Positions 47,585 to 56,311 of a stretch of DNA of 64,000 bases are shown here, piece by piece. The position numbers and the translations under genes are program-made. The first letter of the stretch is position 1. Each line of letters opens with the position of its first letter. Below the pieces are notes generated by a model that was not told the DNA's origin, did not search any database, and was given only the letters and a program-made list of their open reading frames with translations. The stretch comes from a virus, in the IMG/VR virus record IMGVR_UViG_3300018080_000131, positions 37,075 through 101,074 of that record; one strand, given 5' to 3'.

Positions 47585-49016
47585 GATTAAAGAAAAATTA
47601 CAGTTTCCTTCTCATGTTGATATTGAACTTACTAATGCTTGTCAGTTAAGATGTATTTTTTGTCCAAGAAAATATATGACAAGAAAAAGAGGTTTTATGG
47701 AGTGGAAGGTTTATAAAAAAATAATTGATGAGATAAATGGAAAATCTAAAACTGTTTATCTTCATCAGTTTGGTGAGTCTTTATTACATTCAGATTTAGT
47801 GGAAATGGTTAAGTATGCTAGTAAGGCTGGTTTATGGGTTTCATTAAGTACAAATGGTCTTATGCTTAATGAGAACCTTTCTAAGAGGCTTTTTAAGGCT
47901 GGTCTATCTCATATGTTTCTATCACTTGATTCTATGAATCCTGAGCTTCTAGAGAAGCTTAGAGTGGGTATTAATGGTAAAAAAGCTATAGAAAATATGG
48001 AAAATTGTATTAAGGTTAGAAAGAATATGAAAGATGTTAAAACCAAGCTTGAAGTTCAGATGATAAAAATGGATAGAAATAAAGATGAGATTGAGGAATA
48101 TAAGAAAAAATATTCTAAAATGATTGAAGGTGTTGGTAAGGTTATGATTAAACCTTATTGCATGTATGCTGGGAATGTTCCTAATTTTACTCCAAAAGAA
48201 GACAGGAAAGTTAAGAAGTTTGAGTGTACTATGTTTAATTATTCTATAACTATTCAATGGAATGGTGATATTGTTGTTTGTTGTATGGATTATGATGGAG
48301 TTACAAGGTTTGGTAATGTTAATAAAACTTCAATAGCTCAGGTTTGGGATTCACCAGAATATAAGCAGTTTAGATTAGCACACAAAAGAAAAGATTTTTC
48401 AAAACTATATCTTTGCAGAGGATGTTATTGGGCTTCAGAGTTGGTATTTGAGGATTTTCCAAAAGCTAAGAAGATGTTGGAAGAACATAATACTGTTCCA
48501 AGATTAAACAAAGATACTATTGATTATTTGAAAAAGTTTTTAAATGAAAATAAAAAGGTTTTAGAAGTTGGTTCTGGTAGTTCAACAATATGGTTAGCAA
48601 AAAGAGTAAAAAAAATTGTTTCACTTGAAGATAAAAGAACTTGGTATGAGGCTGTAAATGAAAAATTAGTAAAAGAAGGGTTGAGTAATGTTAGAGTTAT
48701 TCTTCATAGTGATTATTATAAAGATAAGATATTTTCTGAAATAATTCAAAATGAAGAGTTTGATGTTGTTCTTCTTGATGGTGCAGATTATAGAGGAGCT
48801 AGGTTGAATTGTATGAATCAGGCTATTTCTTTTGTAAAACCTGGAGGCATAATTATTGTTGATGATTCTGAAAGAATAGATTATGATGAAGGTTTGAGTT
48901 ATTTTGATAGTTATGACTGGAAGAGGATTGATTTTGAAGGAAAAGATGCTTGGGGAGATGAGAAAAAGGCTACAATTTATATAAGACCAGAAGTAGAAGT
49001 GAGGTTGCTTAAATGA
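47574..49016 (+). CDS. Radical SAM/SPASM protein fused to SAM-dependent methyltransferase
   Basis: 480 aa. C23-x3-C27-x2-C30 in TNACQLRCIFC binds the radical SAM cluster; a Cys-rich SPASM-like part follows (VVCCMDYDG, LYLCRGCYW). From residue about 328 a class I methyltransferase begins: VLEVGSGSSTIWLA and DVVLLDGADYRGARL, GGIIIVDDSER. In phage and bacterial glycan clusters such proteins modify sugars. Fusion of both activities is unusual. Substrate unknown. Confidence 0.8.
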   Translation: MRLEIKEKLQFPSHVDIELTNACQLRCIFCPRKYMTRKRGFMEWKVYKKIIDEINGKSKTVYLHQFGESLLHSDLVEMVKYASKAGLWVSLSTNGLMLNENLSKRLFKAGLSHMFLSLDSMNPELLEKLRVGINGKKAIENMENCIKVRKNMKDVKTKLEVQMIKMDRNKDEIEEYKKKYSKMIEGVGKVMIKPYCMYAGNVPNFTPKEDRKVKKFECTMFNYSITIQWNGDIVVCCMDYDGVTRFGNVNKTSIAQVWDSPEYKQFRLAHKRKDFSKLYLCRGCYWASELVFEDFPKAKKMLEEHNTVPRLNKDTIDYLKKFLNENKKVLEVGSGSSTIWLAKRVKKIVSLEDKRTWYEAVNEKLVKEGLSNVRVILHSDYYKDKIFSEIIQNEEFDVVLLDGADYRGARLNCMNQAISFVKPGGIIIVDDSERIDYDEGLSYFDSYDWKRIDFEGKDAWGDEKKATIYIRPEVEVRLLK

Positions 49017-50014
49017 AACTAAGTAATTATGATATGTCTTCTTATTTAACATTTAGATATATTATTAATCCTAGTTTAAGATTTTGTGGAACTGAAATAG
49101 AGGTTGAAACTGCTGATGATATTTATGAAGTATTTGGTGGTGTTGAGAATATTTGTAATAATTGGAGTGGAAGAGTTGGGATATTGTTAAGTGGTGGTAT
49201 TGATTCTGGTATTCTATCATATTTCTTACCAGAAGGAACTAAGGCTTTTACAGTTAATTTTAAAGCTGATAGTGATGTTAATGAAGAAGAAAGAGCAAGG
49301 GAATATGTTGAGAGAAATAAGTTAGAACATCATATAATTGAGGTTGGTTGGGAAGATTATATTAAATATGAACCTGTTTTAATGGAATTTAAACATTCTC
49401 CTCTTCATCCTATAGAGGTTGCTTTATATAAAGCTTCTTTGAAAGCTAAGGAGCTTGGTGTTGATTTATTTTTTATAGGTAATGGAGCAGATTCTAATTT
49501 TGGTGGAATGGATAAGTTGCTTTCTAGAGATTGGAGTTTTGATGAGTTTGTTGAGAGATATAGTTTTGTTAATCCTTTTGATGTTCTTAAAAATCCTGTT
49601 GATATGAATAAAATATACAGATTATATGAGAGAGATAATAAAGTTGATGTTATTAGTTTTCTTAATGAGATTCATGGAGAAGGTATTACCAGGACTTTTG
49701 AAAATGCTATATGTGGTGCTGATATTATGTTGTGTACTCCTTATGAAATGATTAAATTAAAAAATGGTATTGATATTGATAGAATTAGGAAGGGAGAACC
49801 AAAATATATATTAGTTGAGTTGTTTAAAAAATTGTATCCAGATTTAAATCCACCAGCTAAAATACCTTTTGTTAGACCTATGGAAGAGTGGTTTGAGAAT
49901 GGGTTTGAAATTAAGTCTGATATTTTTAAAAATGATTTAGATTTAAATAAGTTTTCTGGAGAGCAGAAATATTTATTATATTGTTTGGATAAATATGTCA
50001 ATAAGTATAATTAA
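49013..50014 (+). CDS. Asparagine-synthase-like ATP pyrophosphatase (no glutaminase domain)
   Basis: 333 aa. GILLSGGIDSGILSYFL is the PP-loop (S60-S65), with AFTVNFKADSDVNEEERAREY and FFIGNGADSNFGG matching the synthetase C-domain. The N-terminal class II amidotransferase domain is absent, so ammonia must come from elsewhere or another nucleophile is used. In glycan clusters WbpG-like members amidate sugar acids. ATGA overlap with the radical SAM gene. Confidence 0.8.
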   Translation: MKLSNYDMSSYLTFRYIINPSLRFCGTEIEVETADDIYEVFGGVENICNNWSGRVGILLSGGIDSGILSYFLPEGTKAFTVNFKADSDVNEEERAREYVERNKLEHHIIEVGWEDYIKYEPVLMEFKHSPLHPIEVALYKASLKAKELGVDLFFIGNGADSNFGGMDKLLSRDWSFDEFVERYSFVNPFDVLKNPVDMNKIYRLYERDNKVDVISFLNEIHGEGITRTFENAICGADIMLCTPYEMIKLKNGIDIDRIRKGEPKYILVELFKKLYPDLNPPAKIPFVRPMEEWFENGFEIKSDIFKNDLDLNKFSGEQKYLLYCLDKYVNKYN

Positions 50015-51173
50015 GGCTGATAATTATCTTCCTGAAACTATTCAGGAATCTGTTACTAATGGGTTTAATTATTTAGGAATGTATGATTCTTTTAAGAGTT
50101 ATATTAAACCTGGAAATGTAGTTTTTATAAAGCCAAATTGGTGTATTAGTAGGAATAGGAGAAGTTGTTTAGGTAAATATATATTTACTCTTATTACTCA
50201 TCCAAATGTGATTAGAGAAATAGTTAGTAGGGTTGATGATGCTCTTGATGGTAGTGGTGAAATTATTGTAGGGGATTGTCCTACAATAGATGCAGATTGG
50301 AATGAATTGATGTTTATTCAGAATTTATATGATTTAAAAGACAAGACAAAAACAAAATTAAGTTTTGTTGATTTAAGAAATATGGTATGTAAAAATTTAA
50401 AGCATTATGGTAAAAAAGATAAGATGGATATTCAGGTTGGTGATGTTAATGGTCAGGTTTTGTTTAATTTAGGTGAAACATCTATGTTTTATAATATAGA
50501 TAATATGTATTCAAAGAGGCTTCATGGTATTTTTGATTCAGATAAAGATGAAACAATTAGAAATCATTCTGGTATGAGTCAGTGGTATAGTATTTCTTCA
50601 ACAATTTTTAATTCAGATGTATTTATTTCTATTCCCAAGTTGAAAACTCATCATAAAGCTGGAGTAACATTGAATCTAAAAGGGTTGGTTGGTACAGTTT
50701 TGAATAAGAATTTACTTCCTCATTGGACAGATGGGTTTCCTGCTATTGGTGGTGATGCTTATCCAGATTTTAAAACTTGGTTTAAATATTTGTTTAAGAG
50801 AGTAAAGAAAAGAGGAGCTTGGATTGGTAATGATACTATTTGGAGAATGGTTGTAGATTTATATAATATTTTTAGAAATTTATATAAAGGTAAAATGTTT
50901 ACTGTTATTGATGGTGTTGTTGGTGGTGAGGGAAATGGTCCATTTTGTGCAGAACCAAAAGGTTCAAATGTCATAATAATGGGGGATAGTTTTCTTGAGG
51001 CTGATATTGTTTCTACTGAGATGATGGGGTTTAGGATTAAGTGTGTGAAGTATTTATATTATTTTATTAAAACAGGTATTGTGGATAGAAAAAAGATAGA
51101 TATTTACAATGAGGTATACCCAGGATTTTTGAATTTTAAAACTCCTGATGGTTGGGAAAGGATGAGGAAATGA
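49995..51173 (+). CDS. DUF362 family protein
   Basis: 392 aa. VVFIKPNWC, HPNVIREIV, a GDCP loop, FISIPKLKTHHKAGVTLNLKGLVG and VIDGVVGGEGNGPF are hallmark DUF362 stretches. The ferredoxin domain found in some relatives is missing. DUF362 proteins occur in polysaccharide and envelope gene clusters; chemistry unclear. Overlaps both neighbours. Confidence 0.8.
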   Translation: MSISIIKADNYLPETIQESVTNGFNYLGMYDSFKSYIKPGNVVFIKPNWCISRNRRSCLGKYIFTLITHPNVIREIVSRVDDALDGSGEIIVGDCPTIDADWNELMFIQNLYDLKDKTKTKLSFVDLRNMVCKNLKHYGKKDKMDIQVGDVNGQVLFNLGETSMFYNIDNMYSKRLHGIFDSDKDETIRNHSGMSQWYSISSTIFNSDVFISIPKLKTHHKAGVTLNLKGLVGTVLNKNLLPHWTDGFPAIGGDAYPDFKTWFKYLFKRVKKRGAWIGNDTIWRMVVDLYNIFRNLYKGKMFTVIDGVVGGEGNGPFCAEPKGSNVIIMGDSFLEADIVSTEMMGFRIKCVKYLYYFIKTGIVDRKKIDIYNEVYPGFLNFKTPDGWERMRK

Positions 51174-51595
51174 TTATTGGATATACAACAGGTGTTTTTG
51201 ATTTGTTTCATATTGGTCATTTGAATCTTCTCAAAAATGCTAAGGCTTTGTGTGATAAATTAGTTGTTGGTGTAACAACAGATGAGCTTATGTTGAAATA
51301 TAAAAATAAAAAAGCAATTATTCCTTTTGAAGATAGGCTTGAAATAATAAGAAATATTAAATGTGTAGATGCTGTTGTTCCTCAGAGAGATATGGATAAG
51401 TTTAGAATGTGGAAAAAATTGAAATTTGATATTATGTTTGTTGGTGATGATTGGTATGAAACATTAAAATGGAAGGAGATTGAATCTCAGTTTAAAATAG
51501 TTGGTGTTAAGATTGTTTATTTTCCATATACAAAAGGTGTTTCTTCTACTTTAATTAATGAAATATTAGAGAAAGAAAGAGGGCTTAGTGAATGA
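51170..51595 (+). CDS. Cytidylyltransferase (TagD/glycerol-3-phosphate type)
   Basis: 141 aa, start ATG 51170 (ATGA overlap). GVFDLFHIGHLNLL contains the HxxH-type nucleotidyltransferase motif (H14, H17), with FVGDDW and YTKGVSSTLI (the S-T-x-I/L end motif). Length equals TagD. It would make CDP-glycerol or a similar CDP-alcohol, likely the donor for the LicD-like transferase next door. Confidence 0.85.
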   Translation: MIIGYTTGVFDLFHIGHLNLLKNAKALCDKLVVGVTTDELMLKYKNKKAIIPFEDRLEIIRNIKCVDAVVPQRDMDKFRMWKKLKFDIMFVGDDWYETLKWKEIESQFKIVGVKIVYFPYTKGVSSTLINEILEKERGLSE

Positions 51596-52224
51596 ATTTA
51601 ATTCCAAAAGAAGCAAAAAGTTTACCAAGATTAGGTGTTGGTTTAATTGGTGAGAATAGAATTATAGAAGAATTATTCAGATTTAAAGTGTTTATGAATG
51701 AGATTAATGAAGAGTTTTTTCTTGTTGGTGGATTATTACTTGGAGCTATTAGAGAGGATGGGTTATTATCTCATGATAAAGATTTAGATTTTAGAGTTGA
51801 TGGTGATGCTATTTTATATAAGATGTTATGGTTTGAAAAGTTTAAATATAAATATTATGATGTTGCTCATATTGGTTCTTATGGAAATGGTAGAAATGAT
51901 AAGATTCTTTGGTTTAAAAAATATTTTAATGATAAAAGATTTGTTCTTGTTATTGAAATATCTGCTCAATATAAGAAAGATTGTTTTATGTTTTTTAATA
52001 GAGATGTTGGAAAAAGTTTTAAATTTAGAGAAGGAAGATTGGTTTGGAATAAAGATATTTTTAGACCATTTAAGACTTACAATCTATGTGGAATATCTCT
52101 TAATATTCCAAATAAATCTGAAGAGTGGTTAAATGTTATGTATGGTAAAGATAAATGGCAAAAAGAAGAAAAATGGGTTGATTGGAGAGGTCATACTGAA
52201 AATTTATATGAAGGGTATTGGTAA
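51592..52224 (+). CDS. LicD-family phosphotransferase
   Basis: 210 aa. FFLVGGLLLGAIREDGLLSHDKDLDFRV is the LicD/fukutin signature (GxLLGAxR, DxDxD-like). The C-terminal LNVMYGKDKW matches the family end. LicD members transfer phosphocholine or similar groups to glycans. Paired with a CDP-alcohol-forming enzyme, it probably adds a phosphodiester-linked group to the phage glycan (inference). Confidence 0.8.
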   Translation: MNLIPKEAKSLPRLGVGLIGENRIIEELFRFKVFMNEINEEFFLVGGLLLGAIREDGLLSHDKDLDFRVDGDAILYKMLWFEKFKYKYYDVAHIGSYGNGRNDKILWFKKYFNDKRFVLVIEISAQYKKDCFMFFNRDVGKSFKFREGRLVWNKDIFRPFKTYNLCGISLNIPNKSEEWLNVMYGKDKWQKEEKWVDWRGHTENLYEGYW

Positions 52225-52958
52225 TGTTAACTAGAAAAGATGTTGGACAGCAGATTTATATTGTAAGTTACCCAAGAAGTGGGAATACTTGGATGAGGTT
52301 TTTATTAATGAATATGTTTTATCCAGAAGAGGAGATAAGTTTTCCAAATGTTAATAGACTTGTTCCAGATGCTCATCAGAAAGCTGGTTGGCATAAGCAT
52401 AAAGTTTTTGACCCATTAATATTGAAATGTCATATACAGGAATATGCTCCATATTATGTTTCTAAAAATGTTTATATTTATAGAGATGGTAGAGATGTTG
52501 CTGTTTCTTATTATTATTTCAAAGGACTTGATAAAGAACTTGAGTTTAATGAATATTTATTTAGATTTATAGATGGTGGTCTTCATATGTGGAAGCCTTG
52601 GATAAATCATGTTTATTTTTGGCTTCTTGAGAATCCAAAATTTGATTTTATTCCTATTTGTTATGAAGAGTTAATAAAGAATCCAGAAGAGAATTTAAAA
52701 AAAATAATGTGGTTTTTGAATATAAAGAAGATTGATTCAAGTGATGAAGCTATTGAGAGAGCAGTTAAAAATTGTTGTCATGAGAATCTTTCAAATATTG
52801 CTCAGAGAGATGGTTTAAAACCTAGTCTTCTTGGTAAAAAAGCTAGAACTGGTTATTGGAAAGATTATATTAATAAAGAAATGCTTAATTATTGGTGGAG
52901 AAGAATAGGTGATGTTATGGAAAGAATTGGGTATGAGAAGGGAGAATCAAATAAATGA
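52224..52958 (+). CDS. Sulfotransferase (PAPS-dependent)
   Basis: 244 aa, start ATG 52224 (TAATG). YIVSYPRSGNTWMRFLL is the 5'-phosphosulfate loop, YRDGRDVAVSYYYF the 3'-phosphate site. CYEELIKNPEENLKKIMWFLNI is the usual downstream helix. It would move sulfate from PAPS to a sugar hydroxyl. No PAPS-synthesis genes lie here, so PAPS must come from the host. Confidence 0.85.
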   Translation: MLTRKDVGQQIYIVSYPRSGNTWMRFLLMNMFYPEEEISFPNVNRLVPDAHQKAGWHKHKVFDPLILKCHIQEYAPYYVSKNVYIYRDGRDVAVSYYYFKGLDKELEFNEYLFRFIDGGLHMWKPWINHVYFWLLENPKFDFIPICYEELIKNPEENLKKIMWFLNIKKIDSSDEAIERAVKNCCHENLSNIAQRDGLKPSLLGKKARTGYWKDYINKEMLNYWWRRIGDVMERIGYEKGESNK

Positions 52959-53653
52959 TTATGTCATTAAAATATAAGTTTTTGTTTAAGCATGTTCCTA
53001 GAGTTGCTGGTAAATCAATTATGAGTACTCTTACTCCTTATAGTGATATTGTTAAAGCTGGTCATGCAGATATGAAAGCTATTAGAAATAGTTTATTGCA
53101 TAGGAATAAATGGAGATTTTTGGTTGATTGTGAAACACCAGATATGGAGCAGGTTGAGATTTATGGAAGACAATTATGTATCAAAGAGAAATTTTTTAAG
53201 ATGAGTCAAGAAGAATATGATGAGTTATTTACTTTTGCTTTTGTCAGGAATCCTTATGGTAGAGAGTTGTCAAGGTATTTGTTTATAGGTAAAAGACCTC
53301 AGCATGTAAGATATAAAGAGGTTAATAATAGAACTTTTGAACAGTGGTTGAAATATTTATATGATAATCCAAATAGAAGACAGAATCAGTTAGATATGTT
53401 AACTGACAAAGAAGGTAAAATGATAATTACATTTGTTGGGAAGTATGAGAATTTGGAAGGTGATTTTAAAACAGTTTGTTCTAAAGTTGGTCTTCCAGCA
53501 GATTTAAAATTATTCCATATTGATTTAGTTGGTATGGAGCATTTAATAAGAAAAGATTATGGTCAATACAAAGACTATTTTACAGATGAAGCTAAGAAAT
53601 TAGTTAGAGAAATTTGTAAAAAAGATATTGAGTATTTTGGCTATGAATTTTAA
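52955..53653 (+). CDS. Sulfotransferase family 2-like protein
   Basis: 232 aa. FLFKHVPRVAGKSI corresponds to the phosphosulfate loop of Sulfotransfer_2 (HIPKTAGTS), TFAFVRNPYGRELS to the 3'-phosphate site, and the end YFTDEAKKLVREICKKDIEYFGYEF is typical. A second, distant sulfotransferase beside the first suggests sulfation at two positions. Its end overlaps possible starts of the next gene. Confidence 0.8.
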   Translation: MIMSLKYKFLFKHVPRVAGKSIMSTLTPYSDIVKAGHADMKAIRNSLLHRNKWRFLVDCETPDMEQVEIYGRQLCIKEKFFKMSQEEYDELFTFAFVRNPYGRELSRYLFIGKRPQHVRYKEVNNRTFEQWLKYLYDNPNRRQNQLDMLTDKEGKMIITFVGKYENLEGDFKTVCSKVGLPADLKLFHIDLVGMEHLIRKDYGQYKDYFTDEAKKLVREICKKDIEYFGYEF

Positions 53654-53663
53654 GGAGAAAGAT

Positions 53664-54596
53664 TTGAAAAAAACAATTTTGGTAACTGGTGGAGCAGGAT
53701 TTGTAGGTTCTGTTCTTATTCCATTATTAATTGAGCAAGGTTATAAGGTAAGGGCATATGATTCTTTATTGTATGGTATTGAACCTGTAATGGGGTTGTT
53801 TTTGAATAAGAACTTTGAGTTGATTAAAGGTGATATTAGAGATGTTGATAGAGTTAAGAAATATTCAGAAGGTGTTGATGCTGTTATTCATTTAGCTTCT
53901 CTTGTTGGGTATCCTATTTGTAAGAAGAATGAGAAAGAAGCTATGTCAGTAAATTCTTATGGTACACAGGCTGTTCTTAATAGTATTCCTTCTAAAGTTC
54001 CTTTTATTTTTGCTTCTACAGGTTCATGTTATGGGAACTTGGAAGGTATTTGTAAGGAAGATTTGCCATTAAAACCTTTAACAATTTATGGTAAATCAAA
54101 AGCTAAAGCTGAGGAGTTTATTCAGAAAAGAGGAAATTATGTGATTTATAGATTTGCTACAGGTTATGGTGTTTCTCCAAGGTTAAGATTAGATTTGATG
54201 ATAAATGATTTTTGTTATAAAGCTGTTAAAGAAAAGAATTTAATTGTATATGAGAAGCATTTTAAGAGAACTTTTATTCATGTATATGATATGGCTAGGT
54301 CTTTTTTATTTGCTGTTGAGAATTTTGATAAGATGAAGAATGAGTGTTTTAATGTTGGTTCTGAAAAGTTGAATTTAACAAAGGAGCAGATAGCTGAATA
54401 TATTAGAAGGTTTGTCCCATATTATTTGCATTATGCTGATTTTGGTCATGATGAGGATAAAAGAGATTATTCTGTAAGTTATGAGAAGATTAGAAAGCTT
54501 GGTTTTGAAACTAAGATTTCTATGGAAGTTGGTATTATTCAATTAATAAGGTTGTTTAAGGCTTTGGAGATTGAAAACAAATATTCAAATGTCTAA
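53664..54596 (+). CDS. NAD-dependent epimerase/dehydratase (SDR, extended)
   Basis: 310 aa. TTG 53664 chosen: TAAGGAG lies 7 nt upstream and the protein then begins KKTILVTGGAGFVGS at the usual place; ATG 53643 lacks a site. Rossmann GGAGFVG, VIHLASLVGYP, STGSCYG and catalytic YGKSKAKAE (YxxxK). It interconverts a nucleotide sugar for the transferases upstream. Exact substrate unknown. Confidence 0.85.
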   Translation: MKKTILVTGGAGFVGSVLIPLLIEQGYKVRAYDSLLYGIEPVMGLFLNKNFELIKGDIRDVDRVKKYSEGVDAVIHLASLVGYPICKKNEKEAMSVNSYGTQAVLNSIPSKVPFIFASTGSCYGNLEGICKEDLPLKPLTIYGKSKAKAEEFIQKRGNYVIYRFATGYGVSPRLRLDLMINDFCYKAVKEKNLIVYEKHFKRTFIHVYDMARSFLFAVENFDKMKNECFNVGSEKLNLTKEQIAEYIRRFVPYYLHYADFGHDEDKRDYSVSYEKIRKLGFETKISMEVGIIQLIRLFKALEIENKYSNV

Positions 54597-54754
54597 TGTC
54601 TAGGAAGAAGATTAAGGCTGTTATAGAGATAGAGTGTTATAATCCACCAGATAGTTGTAAAGGTGAGAGAAGAAGGGAATGGTTGGAAGATTCTATAAGG
54701 ATGGAATTGAAGAAGTTTGATTATAATCTATTAATTTTGGAGATAAAAAAATGA
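54596..54754 (+). CDS. Hypothetical protein, 52 aa
   Basis: TAATG with the gene before and ATGA with the gene after. MSRKKIKAVIEIECYNPPDS... has a strand-helix pattern ending LLILEIKK. Unknown. Confidence 0.5.
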   Translation: MSRKKIKAVIEIECYNPPDSCKGERRREWLEDSIRMELKKFDYNLLILEIKK

Positions 54755-54957
54755 TTGATTCAAGATGTAGGTCTTTTGTTAAAGCATTAGTTTGGAGAAT
54801 TATAGGTATTATAATTCTTGGAATTGTAACTTATGTAGTTACTGGAAGCTGGAAAGATGTTGGTATTATCACCATAATATTTCATGGAATAAGAGTTGTT
54901 TTGTATTATTACCATGAAAGAATATGGGAAAAAATTAAATGGGGTAGGAGTTTATAA
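54751..54957 (+). CDS. DUF2061 membrane protein
   Basis: 68 aa. SRCRSFVKALVWRIIG, a TM (IIILGIVTYVVTG), a second TM and YYYHERIWEKIKWGR are the DUF2061 signature. This family is often linked to sulfate-assimilation genes in bacteria, which fits its place beside two sulfotransferases. Role unknown. Confidence 0.8.
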   Translation: MIDSRCRSFVKALVWRIIGIIILGIVTYVVTGSWKDVGIITIIFHGIRVVLYYYHERIWEKIKWGRSL

Positions 54958-55904
54958 TGAATTTAGAAGGTAAAAAGGTCTTGTTAACTGGAGGCTCAGG
55001 TTTTCTTGGTAGGGTTATTAAAAGAAAACTCTTACTGAAAGATGTGGAGCTTTTTGCTCCAAGGTCTTCAGAAATGAATATGTTGGATTTTAGACAAGTG
55101 TTAGAATATTTTACTGAGGTTGACCCAGAAATTGTAATTCATAGTGGTGCTTATTATGGTGGTCTTGGTATAAATAGGATGTATCCTGCTGAGATATTCT
55201 TTCAGAATACTTTATTTTATGCTCATATTTTAGAGGCTTCAAAGTTGGTTGATGCTAAAAAGGTTGTGATGGTTGGAACTGCATGTTCTTATCCTGATGG
55301 TCTTGAGATTTTGAAAGAAGAGGATTTATGGAGTGGTGCTGTTCACAAGTCAGTACAGAACTATGGTGGTGTAAAAAAGATGATGCAGATTGGGATTGAA
55401 TCTTATAAAAATCAGTATGGAATGGATGGTATCCATGTACTTCTTGCTAATTTGTATGGTGAATGGGATAGTTACAATCCTGAAAGGAGTCATGTTGTTA
55501 GTGCTTTAATTAGGAAATTTGTTGAAGCTAAGATGTTTGATAGACCAGAAGTTGGGGTTTGGGGTACAGGAAGACCTATAAGAGAATTTTTGTATGTGGA
55601 AGATGCAGGAGAGGGTATTGTTAGGGCTACAGAAATGTATGATGATATTTCTCCTTTGAATATAGGAACTGGAATTGGTACAAGTATTAAAGAGCTTGTT
55701 AATTTAATTGCTTATGTTACTGAATATAATGGAAAGATTGTTTGGGAATCTGATAAGCCTGATGGACAGTACAAGAAAATTTTTAGTACTGAGAAAATGG
55801 AAAGGGTTTTGAATTGGAAACCAGAAATGCCTTTAATTGGTGGTCTTAAAAGAACCTGTAAATGGTTTGAAGACAACTATGAAGAGGCTATAAAAAGATT
55901 TTAA
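54957..55904 (+). CDS. GDP-L-fucose synthase-like epimerase/reductase
   Basis: 315 aa. VLLTGGSGFLG (Rossmann), HSGAYYGGLGIN, GTACSYPDGLEILKEEDLW, YGGVKK (YxxxK), NLYGEWDSYNPERSHVVSALIRKF and WGTGRPIREFLYVED are characteristic of the Fcl/WcaG family, which turns GDP-4-keto-6-deoxymannose into GDP-fucose. The preceding dehydratase (GMD) is not obvious in the island. Start overlaps the DUF2061 stop. Confidence 0.85.
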   Translation: MNLEGKKVLLTGGSGFLGRVIKRKLLLKDVELFAPRSSEMNMLDFRQVLEYFTEVDPEIVIHSGAYYGGLGINRMYPAEIFFQNTLFYAHILEASKLVDAKKVVMVGTACSYPDGLEILKEEDLWSGAVHKSVQNYGGVKKMMQIGIESYKNQYGMDGIHVLLANLYGEWDSYNPERSHVVSALIRKFVEAKMFDRPEVGVWGTGRPIREFLYVEDAGEGIVRATEMYDDISPLNIGTGIGTSIKELVNLIAYVTEYNGKIVWESDKPDGQYKKIFSTEKMERVLNWKPEMPLIGGLKRTCKWFEDNYEEAIKRF

Positions 55905-55916
55905 GGAGAATAAAAT

Positions 55917-56168
55917 ATGGAAACTTTAGGAAGTTTGGTTGATAAGTTAAGCATTGTAAATTTAAAACTTTATCACACAGAAGATATTGCTCAGGAAGAA
56001 GGAGCTAGTGATAAGCAGATTGCAGATGCAAAAAGAAAGATTAGCATTTTGAATAGACAAAGAAATGCTCTTATTGAAGAGATTGATGTTTTATTTGAAG
56101 ATGTTATGAAAGGTAAAAGACCAGTTCCACAAGTGTTTAGACAATTGAAGGATTATGGAAAAAAATAA
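55917..56168 (+). CDS. DUF4254-like small helical protein
   Basis: 83 aa. LGSLVDKLSIVNLKLYHTEDIAQ, ISILNRQRNALIEEIDVLF is the pattern of DUF4254-like proteins that accompany glycosyltransferases. AAGGAG precedes the ATG. Last recognisable gene of the glycan island. Confidence 0.65.
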   Translation: METLGSLVDKLSIVNLKLYHTEDIAQEEGASDKQIADAKRKISILNRQRNALIEEIDVLFEDVMKGKRPVPQVFRQLKDYGKK

Positions 56169-56310
56169 TTTAAAACTTATAAAGAAGACAGTAGAAAATA
56201 AAAAAGATACTGACCTTTATATAAGGGATGCATATGGTGAAGAACATATAGTGTTTCCAAAACAAAAAAAGACTATAATTGTCTTGGAAATAAAAAAGAA
56301 GAAGAGGTAA
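56155..56310 (+). CDS. Hypothetical protein, 51 aa
   Basis: Overlaps the previous gene by 14 nt. Lys-rich with one strand pair (DLYIRDAYGEEHIVF). It ends one base before the next ATG, with GAAGAGG serving as that gene's ribosome site. Unknown; possibly the first structural-module gene. Confidence 0.5.
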   Translation: MEKNNLKLIKKTVENKKDTDLYIRDAYGEEHIVFPKQKKTIIVLEIKKKKR

Positions 56311-56311
56311 T

